Source: Chitinophagaceae bacterium | GTDB taxonomy: Bacteria > Bacteroidota > Bacteroidia > Chitinophagales > Chitinophagaceae | DNA length: 64,000 nt | NCBI GenBank assembly: GCA_022843585.1 | Contig: JALHNJ010000001.1 | Coordinates: 1,364,001 to 1,428,000, forward strand | Reading direction: 5' to 3' | Part shown: positions 54,233 through 61,715 of the stretch, piece after piece | How the letters are laid out: the number at the start of each line of letters is the position of its first letter | Position numbering within the stretch: position 1 is the first letter of the stretch | Notes under the pieces: model-generated | Database searches by the model: none | The model's input: the letters and a program-made list of their open reading frames with translations, nothing else | Told to the model about the DNA's origin: nothing | Position numbers and translations under genes: made by a program

Positions 54233-55396
54233 ATGGCCAAACAACTGCAACTTACCATTCCCAAACCTTGCCATGAAGATTGGGATGTAATGACACCAGC
54301 TGATAAAGGGAGATTTTGCGGCTCTTGCCAAAAACAGGTAGTAGATTTCAGTACTATGAGCGACCGGCAAGTGGCTGAGTTTTTTAAAAAGCCTCGCACA
54401 GGTTCTGTTTGTGGTCGTTTTATGTCAGACCAGCTTGAAAGAGAAATTGAAATACCTAAAAAGAGAATTCCCTGGGTAAAATATTTTTTTCATTTTGCAC
54501 TTCCAGCTTTTTTATTGTCAATTAAATCATCTTCTGCAAAAGCACAGGGGGAGGTAAAGATTAGGAAAACTGAAACTCCAATAAAAAATAATTTGGAAAG
54601 ACCTAAGTTGATAGGTGATACAATATTGATGGATGAGATTATAGTATTAGCACAAGCAAAACAACCAACAGGTAAGGATTTTTCAATTTATCCTAAAGTT
54701 GAAAATTCGCAACTGACAAATCTTTTATCTGGAAGATTTGGATGTTTTGTAGTGCCAATGAAAAAAGAACTTTTGGATATTGCTAAAGTGAGAGATTTAA
54801 GCGTTTCAGCTTTGTATAAGAATATTACAGGTTCAGTCGTTGATGAAACAGGTGCTTCCGTTCCAGGGGCAACTATAAAAATTAAAGATACAAGAATAGG
54901 AGTGCTTGCAGATAATAACGGCAAATTTATACTGAACATAAAAGAGGGTACTACATTGTTGGTAACCGGCGCAGGCCTTGAACCTGCAGAGTTCCAGGTA
55001 AGAGAAGAGAGAAGTATTGAAATTGTTGTTAGAAAAGCATGGGTAGGAGAAGTTGCAGTTGTTGTTGGTAAAAGAAAAAATGACAAACAGGAAAATTCTA
55101 CTCAATTACATTTTTTAAATGTAGATACTGCACAAAATTTTTTCAAAGTATTCCCTAATCCAATTATTGCCGGTACAAGTGTTACTATAGAGGCTAAAAA
55201 AATTAAAGAAGGCAATTACACTCTGCAATTACTTAATCAGTCAGGGCAATCGATTCACCGAAAAGAAATATGGGTTGATGGTAAAGGAAGGTATATTAAT
55301 ATGAATGTACCTGTAGTGGCTGGTGGTTCTTATTTTCTGGTGCTTACAAATGAAAAAACAGGCAAGAAGTATTCAGAGAAAATCATCATTCAATAA
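54233..55396 (+). CDS. Four-cysteine N-domain protein with CarboxypepD_reg and T9SS domains (paralogue 2)
   Basis: A 387-residue tandem paralogue of the preceding gene. The N-terminal 95 residues are very similar (KPCHEDWDVMTPADKGRFCG; Cys13, 29, 32 and 60 conserved), as is the internal signal-like segment ending SAKAQG. The middle diverges: about 110-190 is unique. A carboxypeptidase-regulatory-like domain follows (about 195-270, GSVVDETGASVPGATIK) with GEVAVVVG after it, and the T9SS sorting domain (FKVFPNPIIAG ... GGSYFLVLTNEK) ends the protein. The two genes are 14 nt apart. Near-identical DNA around 53340 and 54464 indicates duplication or gene conversion. Confidence 0.75.
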   Translation: MAKQLQLTIPKPCHEDWDVMTPADKGRFCGSCQKQVVDFSTMSDRQVAEFFKKPRTGSVCGRFMSDQLEREIEIPKKRIPWVKYFFHFALPAFLLSIKSSSAKAQGEVKIRKTETPIKNNLERPKLIGDTILMDEIIVLAQAKQPTGKDFSIYPKVENSQLTNLLSGRFGCFVVPMKKELLDIAKVRDLSVSALYKNITGSVVDETGASVPGATIKIKDTRIGVLADNNGKFILNIKEGTTLLVTGAGLEPAEFQVREERSIEIVVRKAWVGEVAVVVGKRKNDKQENSTQLHFLNVDTAQNFFKVFPNPIIAGTSVTIEAKKIKEGNYTLQLLNQSGQSIHRKEIWVDGKGRYINMNVPVVAGGSYFLVLTNEKTGKKYSEKIIIQ

Positions 55397-55398
55397 GC

Positions 55399-56298
55399 TT
55401 ATTTAAACCCCGGATGAAACTGCTCCAATGTTTTTCTTAAAAACTCCCGGTCAAGATGGGTATAAATTTCAGTGGTAGTGATGCTTGAATGGCCGAGCAT
55501 TTCCTGCACTGCCCGCAAATCTGCACCACCTTCTACCAAATGCGTAGCAAACGAATGACGGAATGTATGGGGAGAAACTATTTTCTTAATGCCGGCCTTC
55601 GCCACCAGGTCTTTAATAACATAAAAAATCATCACTCTCGATAATTGACCGCCCCGGTTATTGAGAAAGAGAATGTCTTCGCTGCCTTTCTTTACATCGG
55701 CATGAACCCGAATATCATTTTTATAAATTGATATGTATTTGCTGGCACTGCTGCCAATCGGTACTAATCGTTCCTTATCACCCTTGCCAATTACACGGAT
55801 AAACCCCACATCTAAATATAGCTGTGACATTTTCAGGTTCACTACTTCACTTACCCGCAAACCACAACTGTACATCGTTTCTACAATCGCTTTATTACGG
55901 CCACCTTCCGGTTTACTTAAGTCAACCTGTGCAATGATGTTTTCTATTTCATCAAAACTCAATACATCCGGTAATGAACGTTTTAGTTTTGGAGCATCCA
56001 GTAAAAGGGTAGGGTCTGTTTTAGAAATATCTTCCAATTGACAGTATTTATAAAAAGCCCGCAAGCCCGAAATGATCCGGGCTTGCGAACTGGCTGTCAT
56101 TCCCAGCTCAGTAATTTGTTTTAAGAAAGCTTGCAGGTCTTTAAGCGTAACATCAGCAGGATTTTTCATGGCTGATGCTTCCTGTAGAAATTGTGTTAGC
56201 AGTTCAATATCTCTTCCATAGGCCTGCACTGAATTATCCGACAGTGATTTTTCTAACTGCAGGTATGATTTAAAACCTTTTTTGTAAGGTTCCCACAT
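55399..56298 (-). CDS. xerD: Tyrosine recombinase XerD
   Basis: A 299-residue tyrosine recombinase, the usual XerC/D length. SAM-like N-terminal domain (about 5-90) and catalytic domain with the R-K-H-R-H-Y set: CGLRVSE, GKGDKERLVP, HTFRHSFATHL, LGHSS and IYTHLD. With its partner it resolves chromosome dimers at dif. The LEKSLSDNSVQAYGRDI start is typical of XerD. The ATG overlaps the stop of the upstream lipoprotein gene by one base, so they are co-transcribed. Housekeeping rather than phage: no phage or IS genes surround it. Confidence 0.93.
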   Translation of the reverse strand: MWEPYKKGFKSYLQLEKSLSDNSVQAYGRDIELLTQFLQEASAMKNPADVTLKDLQAFLKQITELGMTASSQARIISGLRAFYKYCQLEDISKTDPTLLLDAPKLKRSLPDVLSFDEIENIIAQVDLSKPEGGRNKAIVETMYSCGLRVSEVVNLKMSQLYLDVGFIRVIGKGDKERLVPIGSSASKYISIYKNDIRVHADVKKGSEDILFLNNRGGQLSRVMIFYVIKDLVAKAGIKKIVSPHTFRHSFATHLVEGGADLRAVQEMLGHSSITTTEIYTHLDREFLRKTLEQFHPGFK

Positions 56299-56945
56299 TA
56301 CTCAAGAGTGATATTTTTTTCCAGCACAGCCCACTCTTTCCCCTTTTTTACTTTTACCCAAATACGGCTGTTAGTTACATTAACAGAATCAATATGCTCA
56401 TGAATAGCATCGTAGTCAATATCTAATTTTTCGCCAAAGGTCATCATGGCTTTTTTGCCAGTAGCAAATTCTTCAATATAAATATTACCCCTGTCTGTAT
56501 ATGCCATTAAGTTTTCACTTACAGAGAATTTGGGATCGATGCTATTGATACCGCTGGTTCTCATCGAGAAGTTTTCAGTTTTGCTGAATGGTAATTTGAT
56601 CTGGAAGCCACGGCCTGTCAAACAATCATTAAACAATATAAAAGCAGCTGAAGTGTCGTTAAAAATACAACGGATATAATCTTTGTTTACAGAAGTAGAT
56701 GTGTAATCAAACTTGGTTTTACGATTTGAGCCAAGGCCTTTATAACTCCAGATAATACTATCCGGCTTACAATCTTTTACACTCAGGTAAACAAATGGTT
56801 CCAGCTTGTGGTTGCCGGCAAATTTCAATGTGTCTTTCAGGCAGGTAGTATCACAAAATGTGGCCGGTGCTGAAGAAGATCCACCACAGGATACCAGCAT
56901 TGATACAGTTGCTATCATAAATAGGGGAGCAATCAATAATTTCAT
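56298..56945 (-). CDS. Lipoprotein of unknown function upstream of xerD
   Basis: A 215-residue lipoprotein; the ATG at 56945 gives a signal peptide with lipobox MLVSCGG (Cys20). The mature part contains a CDTTCLKDTLKFAGN segment and several further cysteines (DCKPD, NDCLTG), suggesting disulfides, and mixed beta structure. I do not recognise the family. Coupled to xerD by a one-base stop/start overlap, which may simply reflect operon compaction. Confidence 0.7.
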   Translation of the reverse strand: MKLLIAPLFMIATVSMLVSCGGSSSAPATFCDTTCLKDTLKFAGNHKLEPFVYLSVKDCKPDSIIWSYKGLGSNRKTKFDYTSTSVNKDYIRCIFNDTSAAFILFNDCLTGRGFQIKLPFSKTENFSMRTSGINSIDPKFSVSENLMAYTDRGNIYIEEFATGKKAMMTFGEKLDIDYDAIHEHIDSVNVTNSRIWVKVKKGKEWAVLEKNITLE

Positions 56946-57118
56946 ATAATTGGTTTTAAGGAAAAACAAAAATAGCCAATGTGATTTGTGATGAGAAAAT
57001 TCTTTTGCCTGTTAGAAAGGGTGACAAGTACCACCTATATTCATCAATAAGTTTATGTATAAAAATTTTAATGCATTTGCCCTGCTCTACGAAACCGTTC
57101 AATCTGTATCTTCGGCGC

Positions 57119-57628
57119 ATGAGTGAAATGAAACCCATTAATCTGCGTTCCTTTAGAAAGTTGGCCATTACTACTAAAAATCGTTTTCGCCGTTTCCTAA
57201 CCAAACTGGAAAGCAATGCCCCCCGTGGATTGGATAACCATATTGCTGTATTAGAAAAAGAGGTGTGGCAGGAAACAGGTTGCCTTACCTGTGCCAATTG
57301 TTGTAAAACAATGACGCCAACTTTTAATAAGCAAGACCTGAAAAGAATATCAGCTCATTTTAAATTGACAGTGGAAGAGTTTCAGCAAAAATATTTGAAA
57401 AGAGAAAGAGGTGGTGAGAGAGATTGGATGAATAAAGTAGAACCCTGCCAGTGGTTGAACTTAAAAGATAATAAGTGCAGTATTTATGAAATTCGTCCGG
57501 CAGATTGCGCCGGCTTTCCGCATCTGTCTAAAAAGTTCAAAGACTTTGTCCATATCCATAAGCAAAATGTAGAATACTGTCCTGCTACGCATCGCTTGGT
57601 GGAGAAGATGATGGAGAGAGTGAAATAG
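57119..57628 (+). CDS. YkgJ/UPF0153 family cysteine cluster protein
   Basis: A 169-residue cytoplasmic protein. The metal-binding cysteines follow the family pattern: CLTCANCC near residue 60, PCQWL, KCSIYEIRPADC, and a late YCPATH. The cluster is thought to bind zinc or an iron-sulfur cluster; function is unproven. The start at 57119 is chosen because upstream sequence in the open frame has no protein character (an ATG at 57128 is also possible). It converges on yraN; the 53-nt gap contains short TAACTATT repeats. Confidence 0.85.
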   Translation: MSEMKPINLRSFRKLAITTKNRFRRFLTKLESNAPRGLDNHIAVLEKEVWQETGCLTCANCCKTMTPTFNKQDLKRISAHFKLTVEEFQQKYLKRERGGERDWMNKVEPCQWLNLKDNKCSIYEIRPADCAGFPHLSKKFKDFVHIHKQNVEYCPATHRLVEKMMERVK

Positions 57629-57681
57629 TCAATGACACAGCGCTTTTTCCACACTATTAACTATTAACTATTGACCATTCA

Positions 57682-58038
57682 CTACATAAAAACATCCTCA
57701 ATTAAAAAATACTCATCTTCCTTATCGGCATGAAAAGTAACGGCCAGTATATTGTATTGTATCCACACATAGCCGGGATGCTGAAATAAAAATTCATCGG
57801 CTGCTTTCTGTAAGTTTTTAAATTTCTTTTTGGTAACGCTGCTCTCCGGGTAATCGAATGGCGTATAATTTCTTGCTTTTACTTCTACAAAATGCAGAAA
57901 CTTTCCTTTGGTGGCGATAATGTCAATTTCATAATGGGAGTATCGCCAGTTACGATGTAATATTTCGTACCCTTTTTCTGCCAGCCATGCAGCGGCCTGG
58001 TCTTCCCCCTCTTTTCCCAAATCATTATGAGTGGCCAT
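57682..58038 (-). CDS. yraN: YraN/UPF0102 family nuclease-like protein
   Basis: A 118-residue protein with the full family pattern: NDLGKEGEDQAAAWLAEKGY, ILHRNWRYSHYEIDIIA and FVEVKARNY. The E...D...ExK layout is that of the restriction-endonuclease-like fold, so nuclease activity is plausible; the cellular role is unsettled. It is divergent from the mannose-6-phosphate isomerase gene with a 39-nt gap. Confidence 0.93.
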   Translation of the reverse strand: MATHNDLGKEGEDQAAAWLAEKGYEILHRNWRYSHYEIDIIATKGKFLHFVEVKARNYTPFDYPESSVTKKKFKNLQKAADEFLFQHPGYVWIQYNILAVTFHADKEDEYFLIEDVFM

Positions 58039-58077
58039 GCATTATCTTTACGCCAAGATAAAAAGAAAATTTTTTGC

Positions 58078-59250
58078 ATGCCGGGCATTTATAAATTAGA
58101 AGGGGTAATAAAACATTACGATTGGGGCGGGCAAACCTTTATTCCATCTCTATTGCAGTTGGAAAATAAAGAGGGAAAACCATTTGCTGAATATTGGATG
58201 GGTACACATCCGTTGGGAATTGGTATAATAAAAACAGCCACCAATGAGGAAATGCCCTTAACAGCAGTAATTGGTGACCTGCCTTATTTATTCAAGGCGC
58301 AGGATGTAAAGCAAATGTTGTCGGTGCAGGTTCATCCATCTAAGCAAGCAGCAGCAATTGAATTTGCAAGAGAAAATGCTGCCGGGGTATTGCTTACTGC
58401 ACCTCATCGTAATTATAAAGACGATAACCACAAGCCAGAGATGTTGGTGGCTCTTGGAGATTTTTGGTTGCTGCATGGATTTAAACCGGCTGACCAATTG
58501 GTCTATACCTTATTAAATGTGGTGGAGCTGCGGGAGTTGTTACAAGTGTTCAATCAATCCGGCTATAGTGGATTATATAAGTTTGTAATGGAAATGCCAG
58601 CAGAAGAAGTAAACAGGATTTTGCAACCGCTTATCGATAACATTTCAAAAACCCATGGTGCAGGTGGCGCTGATAAAAACGACGAAGACTTTTGGGCGTT
58701 TCGGGCTGCGCAAACTTTTACCCGGAATGGCAACCTGGACAGGGGCATATTTTCTATTTATCTCTTCAACGTTGTTCATCTGAAAAAAGGAGAAGGCCTG
58801 TTTCAAGATGCTGGTGTGCCCCATGCATACCTCGAAGGTAATTGTGTTGAAATCATGGCTAACTCTGATAACGTATTGAGGGGAGGACTAACTACCAAAC
58901 ATATTGATGTAGCAGAATTAATGAAACATGTGAAGTGTGAAGCAACGGTACCAAATATTCTACATCCGCAAGCAATCAATAGCGATGAAAAAAAATATAT
59001 AACACCAGTAAATGATTTTCAGTTGAATGTACTTGAACTGGAACCAAACCAGGTAGCTAGTTTTTCTACCAAACTGGCAGAAATTGTATTGCTGACTGAA
59101 GGTGCAGTAGAATTAAGCTGCGGCGAAACCATACTTGAGTTAAAGCCGGGTAATGTATCGGCCGTGGCCCTTCCAATGACTACGGTACAGGTAAAAGGGC
59201 TCCGCAAAGCCACTGTTTTCAGGGCTTCCACCGCAATTAACAATCGTTGA
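58078..59250 (+). CDS. manA: Mannose-6-phosphate isomerase, class I
   Basis: A 390-residue cytoplasmic zinc enzyme interconverting fructose-6-phosphate and mannose-6-phosphate. Landmarks: GVIKHYDWGG, AEYWMGTHP, LSVQVHPSK (zinc His), HKPEMLVAL (zinc Glu), and VPHAYLEGNCVEIMANSDNVLRGGLTTKH. The ATG at 58078 is preferred over 58027, which would run into the yraN start region and add residues not seen in the family. It supplies mannose for surface glycans. Monocistronic. Confidence 0.94.
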   Translation: MPGIYKLEGVIKHYDWGGQTFIPSLLQLENKEGKPFAEYWMGTHPLGIGIIKTATNEEMPLTAVIGDLPYLFKAQDVKQMLSVQVHPSKQAAAIEFARENAAGVLLTAPHRNYKDDNHKPEMLVALGDFWLLHGFKPADQLVYTLLNVVELRELLQVFNQSGYSGLYKFVMEMPAEEVNRILQPLIDNISKTHGAGGADKNDEDFWAFRAAQTFTRNGNLDRGIFSIYLFNVVHLKKGEGLFQDAGVPHAYLEGNCVEIMANSDNVLRGGLTTKHIDVAELMKHVKCEATVPNILHPQAINSDEKKYITPVNDFQLNVLELEPNQVASFSTKLAEIVLLTEGAVELSCGETILELKPGNVSAVALPMTTVQVKGLRKATVFRASTAINNR

Positions 59251-59311
59251 TAAATAGACTGCTGAATTGCTCCAATTCGGTTATTTTTGCCCATCATTCA
59301 ATTATTTTAAT

Positions 59312-59881
59312 ATGAAGAGTTACGGAAGGTTAATTGTTTTTACACTGGTTCTCATTGCGTTGGCAACAGCCTGTAAATATTTCTTCGGGCCTGATTTAGA
59401 CATGTCTGGCTTTTCACCGGTAATTGCAATTGCTCTATTCTCAGGGTTTATCATCAAACAAAAGGATTTTTCTTTCTTGTTACCATTGCTGGCATTATTC
59501 GTTAGCGATGTGGTAATACAGTTTTTATATACACAAGACCTGTTTCCCTACGCAGGTTTCTACAGCGGCCAGTGGAAAAATTATTTGATCCTGATGTCTG
59601 CCACATTAATTGGCTGGTTATTGAAAGGAAGAAGTTTCAGCAGCCTTGCTATCGGAGCACTAGCAGCACCAACTGTTTTCTTTTTATTGTCCAATTTTGG
59701 TGTATGGATGAGTGCAACAGAAGTTACGTACACAAAAAACTTTAGCGGATTGTTGACTTGCTATGCTGCCGGTTTGCCTTTCTACAAAAATGCTTTGATA
59801 GCTACGGTAGTTTTCTTGCCGGTTATTTTACTTAGCTATAATTACATGACAGCAAGAAGAACACAGCTTACATTAGCATAA
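59312..59881 (+). CDS. Integral membrane protein, DUF6580-like
   Basis: A 189-residue protein with five or six predicted membrane segments. The pattern DLDMSGFSPVIAIALFSGFIIKQKDFSFLLPLLALFVSD and GQWKNYLILMSATLIGW resembles a Bacteroidota family (DUF6580) that may be transporter S-component-like. The ATG at 59312 is preferred over 59267. A TATTTTTG -7-like box is at 59282-59289. A strong terminator follows, so it is a single-gene unit. Substrate unknown. Confidence 0.7.
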   Translation: MKSYGRLIVFTLVLIALATACKYFFGPDLDMSGFSPVIAIALFSGFIIKQKDFSFLLPLLALFVSDVVIQFLYTQDLFPYAGFYSGQWKNYLILMSATLIGWLLKGRSFSSLAIGALAAPTVFFLLSNFGVWMSATEVTYTKNFSGLLTCYAAGLPFYKNALIATVVFLPVILLSYNYMTARRTQLTLA

Positions 59882-59900
59882 TCTATCCAAGATATTTTTG

Positions 59901-59930
59901 AAAGCCCATTCGTACGAGTGGGCTTTTTTT
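59901..59930 (+). terminator. Intrinsic terminator
   Basis: An 11-bp stem (AAAGCCCATTC 59901-59911 with GAGTGGGCTTT 59916-59926, one G-T pair), GTAC loop and a run of seven T. It ends the DUF6580-like gene. Confidence 0.92.
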
Positions 59931-59963
59931 GTTAAATTTCCTAAACGAACCAAAACCAACTAT

Positions 59964-60344
59964 ATGAAAAAGACCTTTTCTTTATTGGCTTTTTGTTGTT
60001 TGTTTATGCTTGCAACACCGTATGCAGCAATCGTTAAGCCAGCACCAGTGTTACCAACTTTTTTACAAAACATGCCGTTGAAAAATTTTTTACAACTATC
60101 AGGTAAGGAAATTAGTGTTGTTATCGGAAAAAATTTAAGTGTGGAGCAGCGAATAACATTTGGAATATTGCGTTTCTCCATGAAAAAAGCGTTAGAAAAA
60201 AAGCCGAACATTAAAGTTGGCGAATACTTTGACTCGAAAAAAAAGATGAAAACATGGCTGAAAATTGTGTTGATTATTCTGGGAGTTTTTTTGCTGGGTA
60301 TTCTGATTTTCGCTATGGCATTAGGTAGAAGCCAGTGGGGATAG
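59964..60344 (+). CDS. Small secreted or membrane protein, unknown
   Basis: A 126-residue protein with an N-terminal signal-like segment (MKKTFSLLAFCCLFMLATPYAA) and a second hydrophobic helix near the C-terminus (about 97-119, WLKIVLIILGVFLLGILIFA). The middle contains KEISVVIGKNLSVEQRITFG and a Lys-rich stretch. I do not recognise a family; the C-terminal helix suggests membrane anchoring. The ATG at 59964 fits the signal; an in-frame ATG at 59898 would sit within the terminator. Confidence 0.65.
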   Translation: MKKTFSLLAFCCLFMLATPYAAIVKPAPVLPTFLQNMPLKNFLQLSGKEISVVIGKNLSVEQRITFGILRFSMKKALEKKPNIKVGEYFDSKKKMKTWLKIVLIILGVFLLGILIFAMALGRSQWG

Positions 60345-60399
60345 CCATACAACAATGAAAAATGAAAAATATTGGATTAGTTAACTGGTCATATTTTAA

Positions 60400-61053
60400 T
60401 TATTTTATTTCCAGTTCCGAAAACCAATATTTCTCATGTAATAATTTATTATTCACCGAAACATGAATTCTATTTTCAAATAACGGGCAATACAGCACCA
60501 ATGTATGATACTCTCCATTTTCTCCGCAGGCATCAATACCCATCGCTTCTAATTCATCTACCAGGGCAGGGGTAATTATTTCGCCAATAAAACGTTCCCC
60601 CATTATTTCATTACAACTTACGATCATGGTTACAATGCCTGCTTCGAGCATTTGCAATACCAGTTTTTTTCTTTCTTGTTGCCACAATGGGAGAACCGCT
60701 GTTAAACCGGCATAGGTACAAACTTTTTCTTCCCAGTCACGGTGAGGTTGCAGATCTATATCCCCGAATACAGCATACGAGAGTTGATACTGTTCTTTTA
60801 ATATTGATAATGCTTCTGTAAAATTTACTTCATAGTCATTCCAGGAGCTGCTGATAAGATGAATAGGTAAATCAGCTGCGTTAGCCTGTGCATGTAGTAT
60901 GGCAGACGGTATTCCATGCGAACGGGAAATTTTTCCGGCTTCATTTAATACGTTCAATAAAACTTTTGGAGAATAACCTTGCTGTATGGCTTGCATCAGT
61001 GCAAAGCAGCTGTCTTTACCGCCACTCCAGGAACAGAGAGAATTTTTTATCAT
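60400..61053 (-). CDS. PP-loop ATPase, diphthine-ammonia ligase-like (DUF71)
   Basis: A 217-residue protein with the PP-loop SGGKDSCFAL at residues 10-19, later YAVFGDIDLQPHRDWEE and GENGEYHTLVLYCP, both hallmarks of the DUF71/ATP pyrophosphatase family. Eukaryal relatives amidate diphthine; bacteria lack diphthamide, so the bacterial substrate is unknown (possibly related to B12 or thiol metabolism). The initial Met lies directly upstream. Downstream of rnhA on the same strand, with a nested inverted repeat between them. Confidence 0.88.
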   Translation of the reverse strand: MIKNSLCSWSGGKDSCFALMQAIQQGYSPKVLLNVLNEAGKISRSHGIPSAILHAQANAADLPIHLISSSWNDYEVNFTEALSILKEQYQLSYAVFGDIDLQPHRDWEEKVCTYAGLTAVLPLWQQERKKLVLQMLEAGIVTMIVSCNEIMGERFIGEIITPALVDELEAMGIDACGENGEYHTLVLYCPLFENRIHVSVNNKLLHEKYWFSELEIK

Positions 61054-61065
61054 AGATTTTATTTA

Positions 61066-61149
61066 ACCACAGAGAACGCAAAGAAGATACAACACAAAGT
61101 TCTCTAATCCTTTGTGTTCTTGGTGAAAAAACTCAGTGTTCTTTGTGGT
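61066..61149. repeat. Nested inverted repeat (CACAAAGAAC family)
   Basis: Outer arms ACCACAGAGAAC (61066-61077) and GTTCTTTGTGGT (61138-61149) match at 11 of 12; inner arms AACACAAAG (61091-61099) and CTTTGTGTT (61110-61118) match perfectly. It lies between the rnhA stop and the PP-loop gene start and could be a 3'-end stabilising structure. Confidence 0.65.
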
Positions 61150-61156
61150 AGATTTC

Positions 61157-61630
61157 TTAAGAAGCAGTTCCTTCATACCCCTCATCATGCAACAACGTAT
61201 GATGGCTGCCATCAGCCGCTTCTGTTGCTAATTCATCACAACGATTATTAAACGGGTTGTCTGCATGTCCCTTTACCCATTTGAATTTGATCGTATGTTT
61301 TTTCGACAACTCATAAAACTCCCACCACAGATCAGGATTTTTCTTACCGCCTTTAAAATTTGTTTTGATCCAATTCTTCAACCAACCTTCTTCCCAGGCC
61401 TTTACCACATATTGACTGTCAGAAAAGATCGTCACATGCATGCCTTCTTTCTTCAATGCTTTTAATCCGGCAATGCAAGCCATTAGCTCCATGCGGTTAT
61501 TCGTAGTACGATGATAACCCTGCGATAATTCTTTTCGATGCTGCCCACTCATTAATATAGTGCCATAGCCACCAGGGCCGGGATTACCTCTCGAAGAACC
61601 GTCAGTATAGATTGTAACTGTTGTACTCAA
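61157..61630 (-). CDS. rnhA: Ribonuclease HI
   Basis: A 157-residue enzyme degrading RNA in RNA-DNA hybrids. The catalytic acidic residues are in YTDGSSRGNPGPGGYG (Asp), NNRMELMACIAGL (Glu), FSDSQYVVKAW (Asp) and the late CDELATEAADG (Asp), with KFKWVKGHADN before it. Typical length (about 155). It is downstream of the acyl-CoA carboxylase gene, separated by an inverted repeat. Confidence 0.96.
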   Translation of the reverse strand: MSTTVTIYTDGSSRGNPGPGGYGTILMSGQHRKELSQGYHRTTNNRMELMACIAGLKALKKEGMHVTIFSDSQYVVKAWEEGWLKNWIKTNFKGGKKNPDLWWEFYELSKKHTIKFKWVKGHADNPFNNRCDELATEAADGSHHTLLHDEGYEGTAS

Positions 61631-61650
61631 TTTTTTTAGTTAAGAATTAA

Positions 61651-61705
61651 GAGTTTAGAATTAAGAAACCGGCGCTGCCAACTCTGCACTCTTAATTCTA
61701 AACTC
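61651..61705. repeat. 16-bp inverted repeat between rnhA and the carboxylase gene
   Basis: GAGTTTAGAATTAAGA (61651-61666) and TCTTAATTCTAAACTC (61690-61705) are perfect reverse complements around a GC-rich 23-nt loop. It starts 11 nt past the carboxylase stop on the minus strand and can act as its terminator or as an mRNA 3' stabiliser. Confidence 0.75.
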
Positions 61706-61715
61706 TCAATTTGTA

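Noticed and set aside
55399-56298. Tyrosine recombinase as sign of a mobile island
   Set aside because: It has the length and sequence features of housekeeping XerD and no attachment sites, phage or transposase genes are near.
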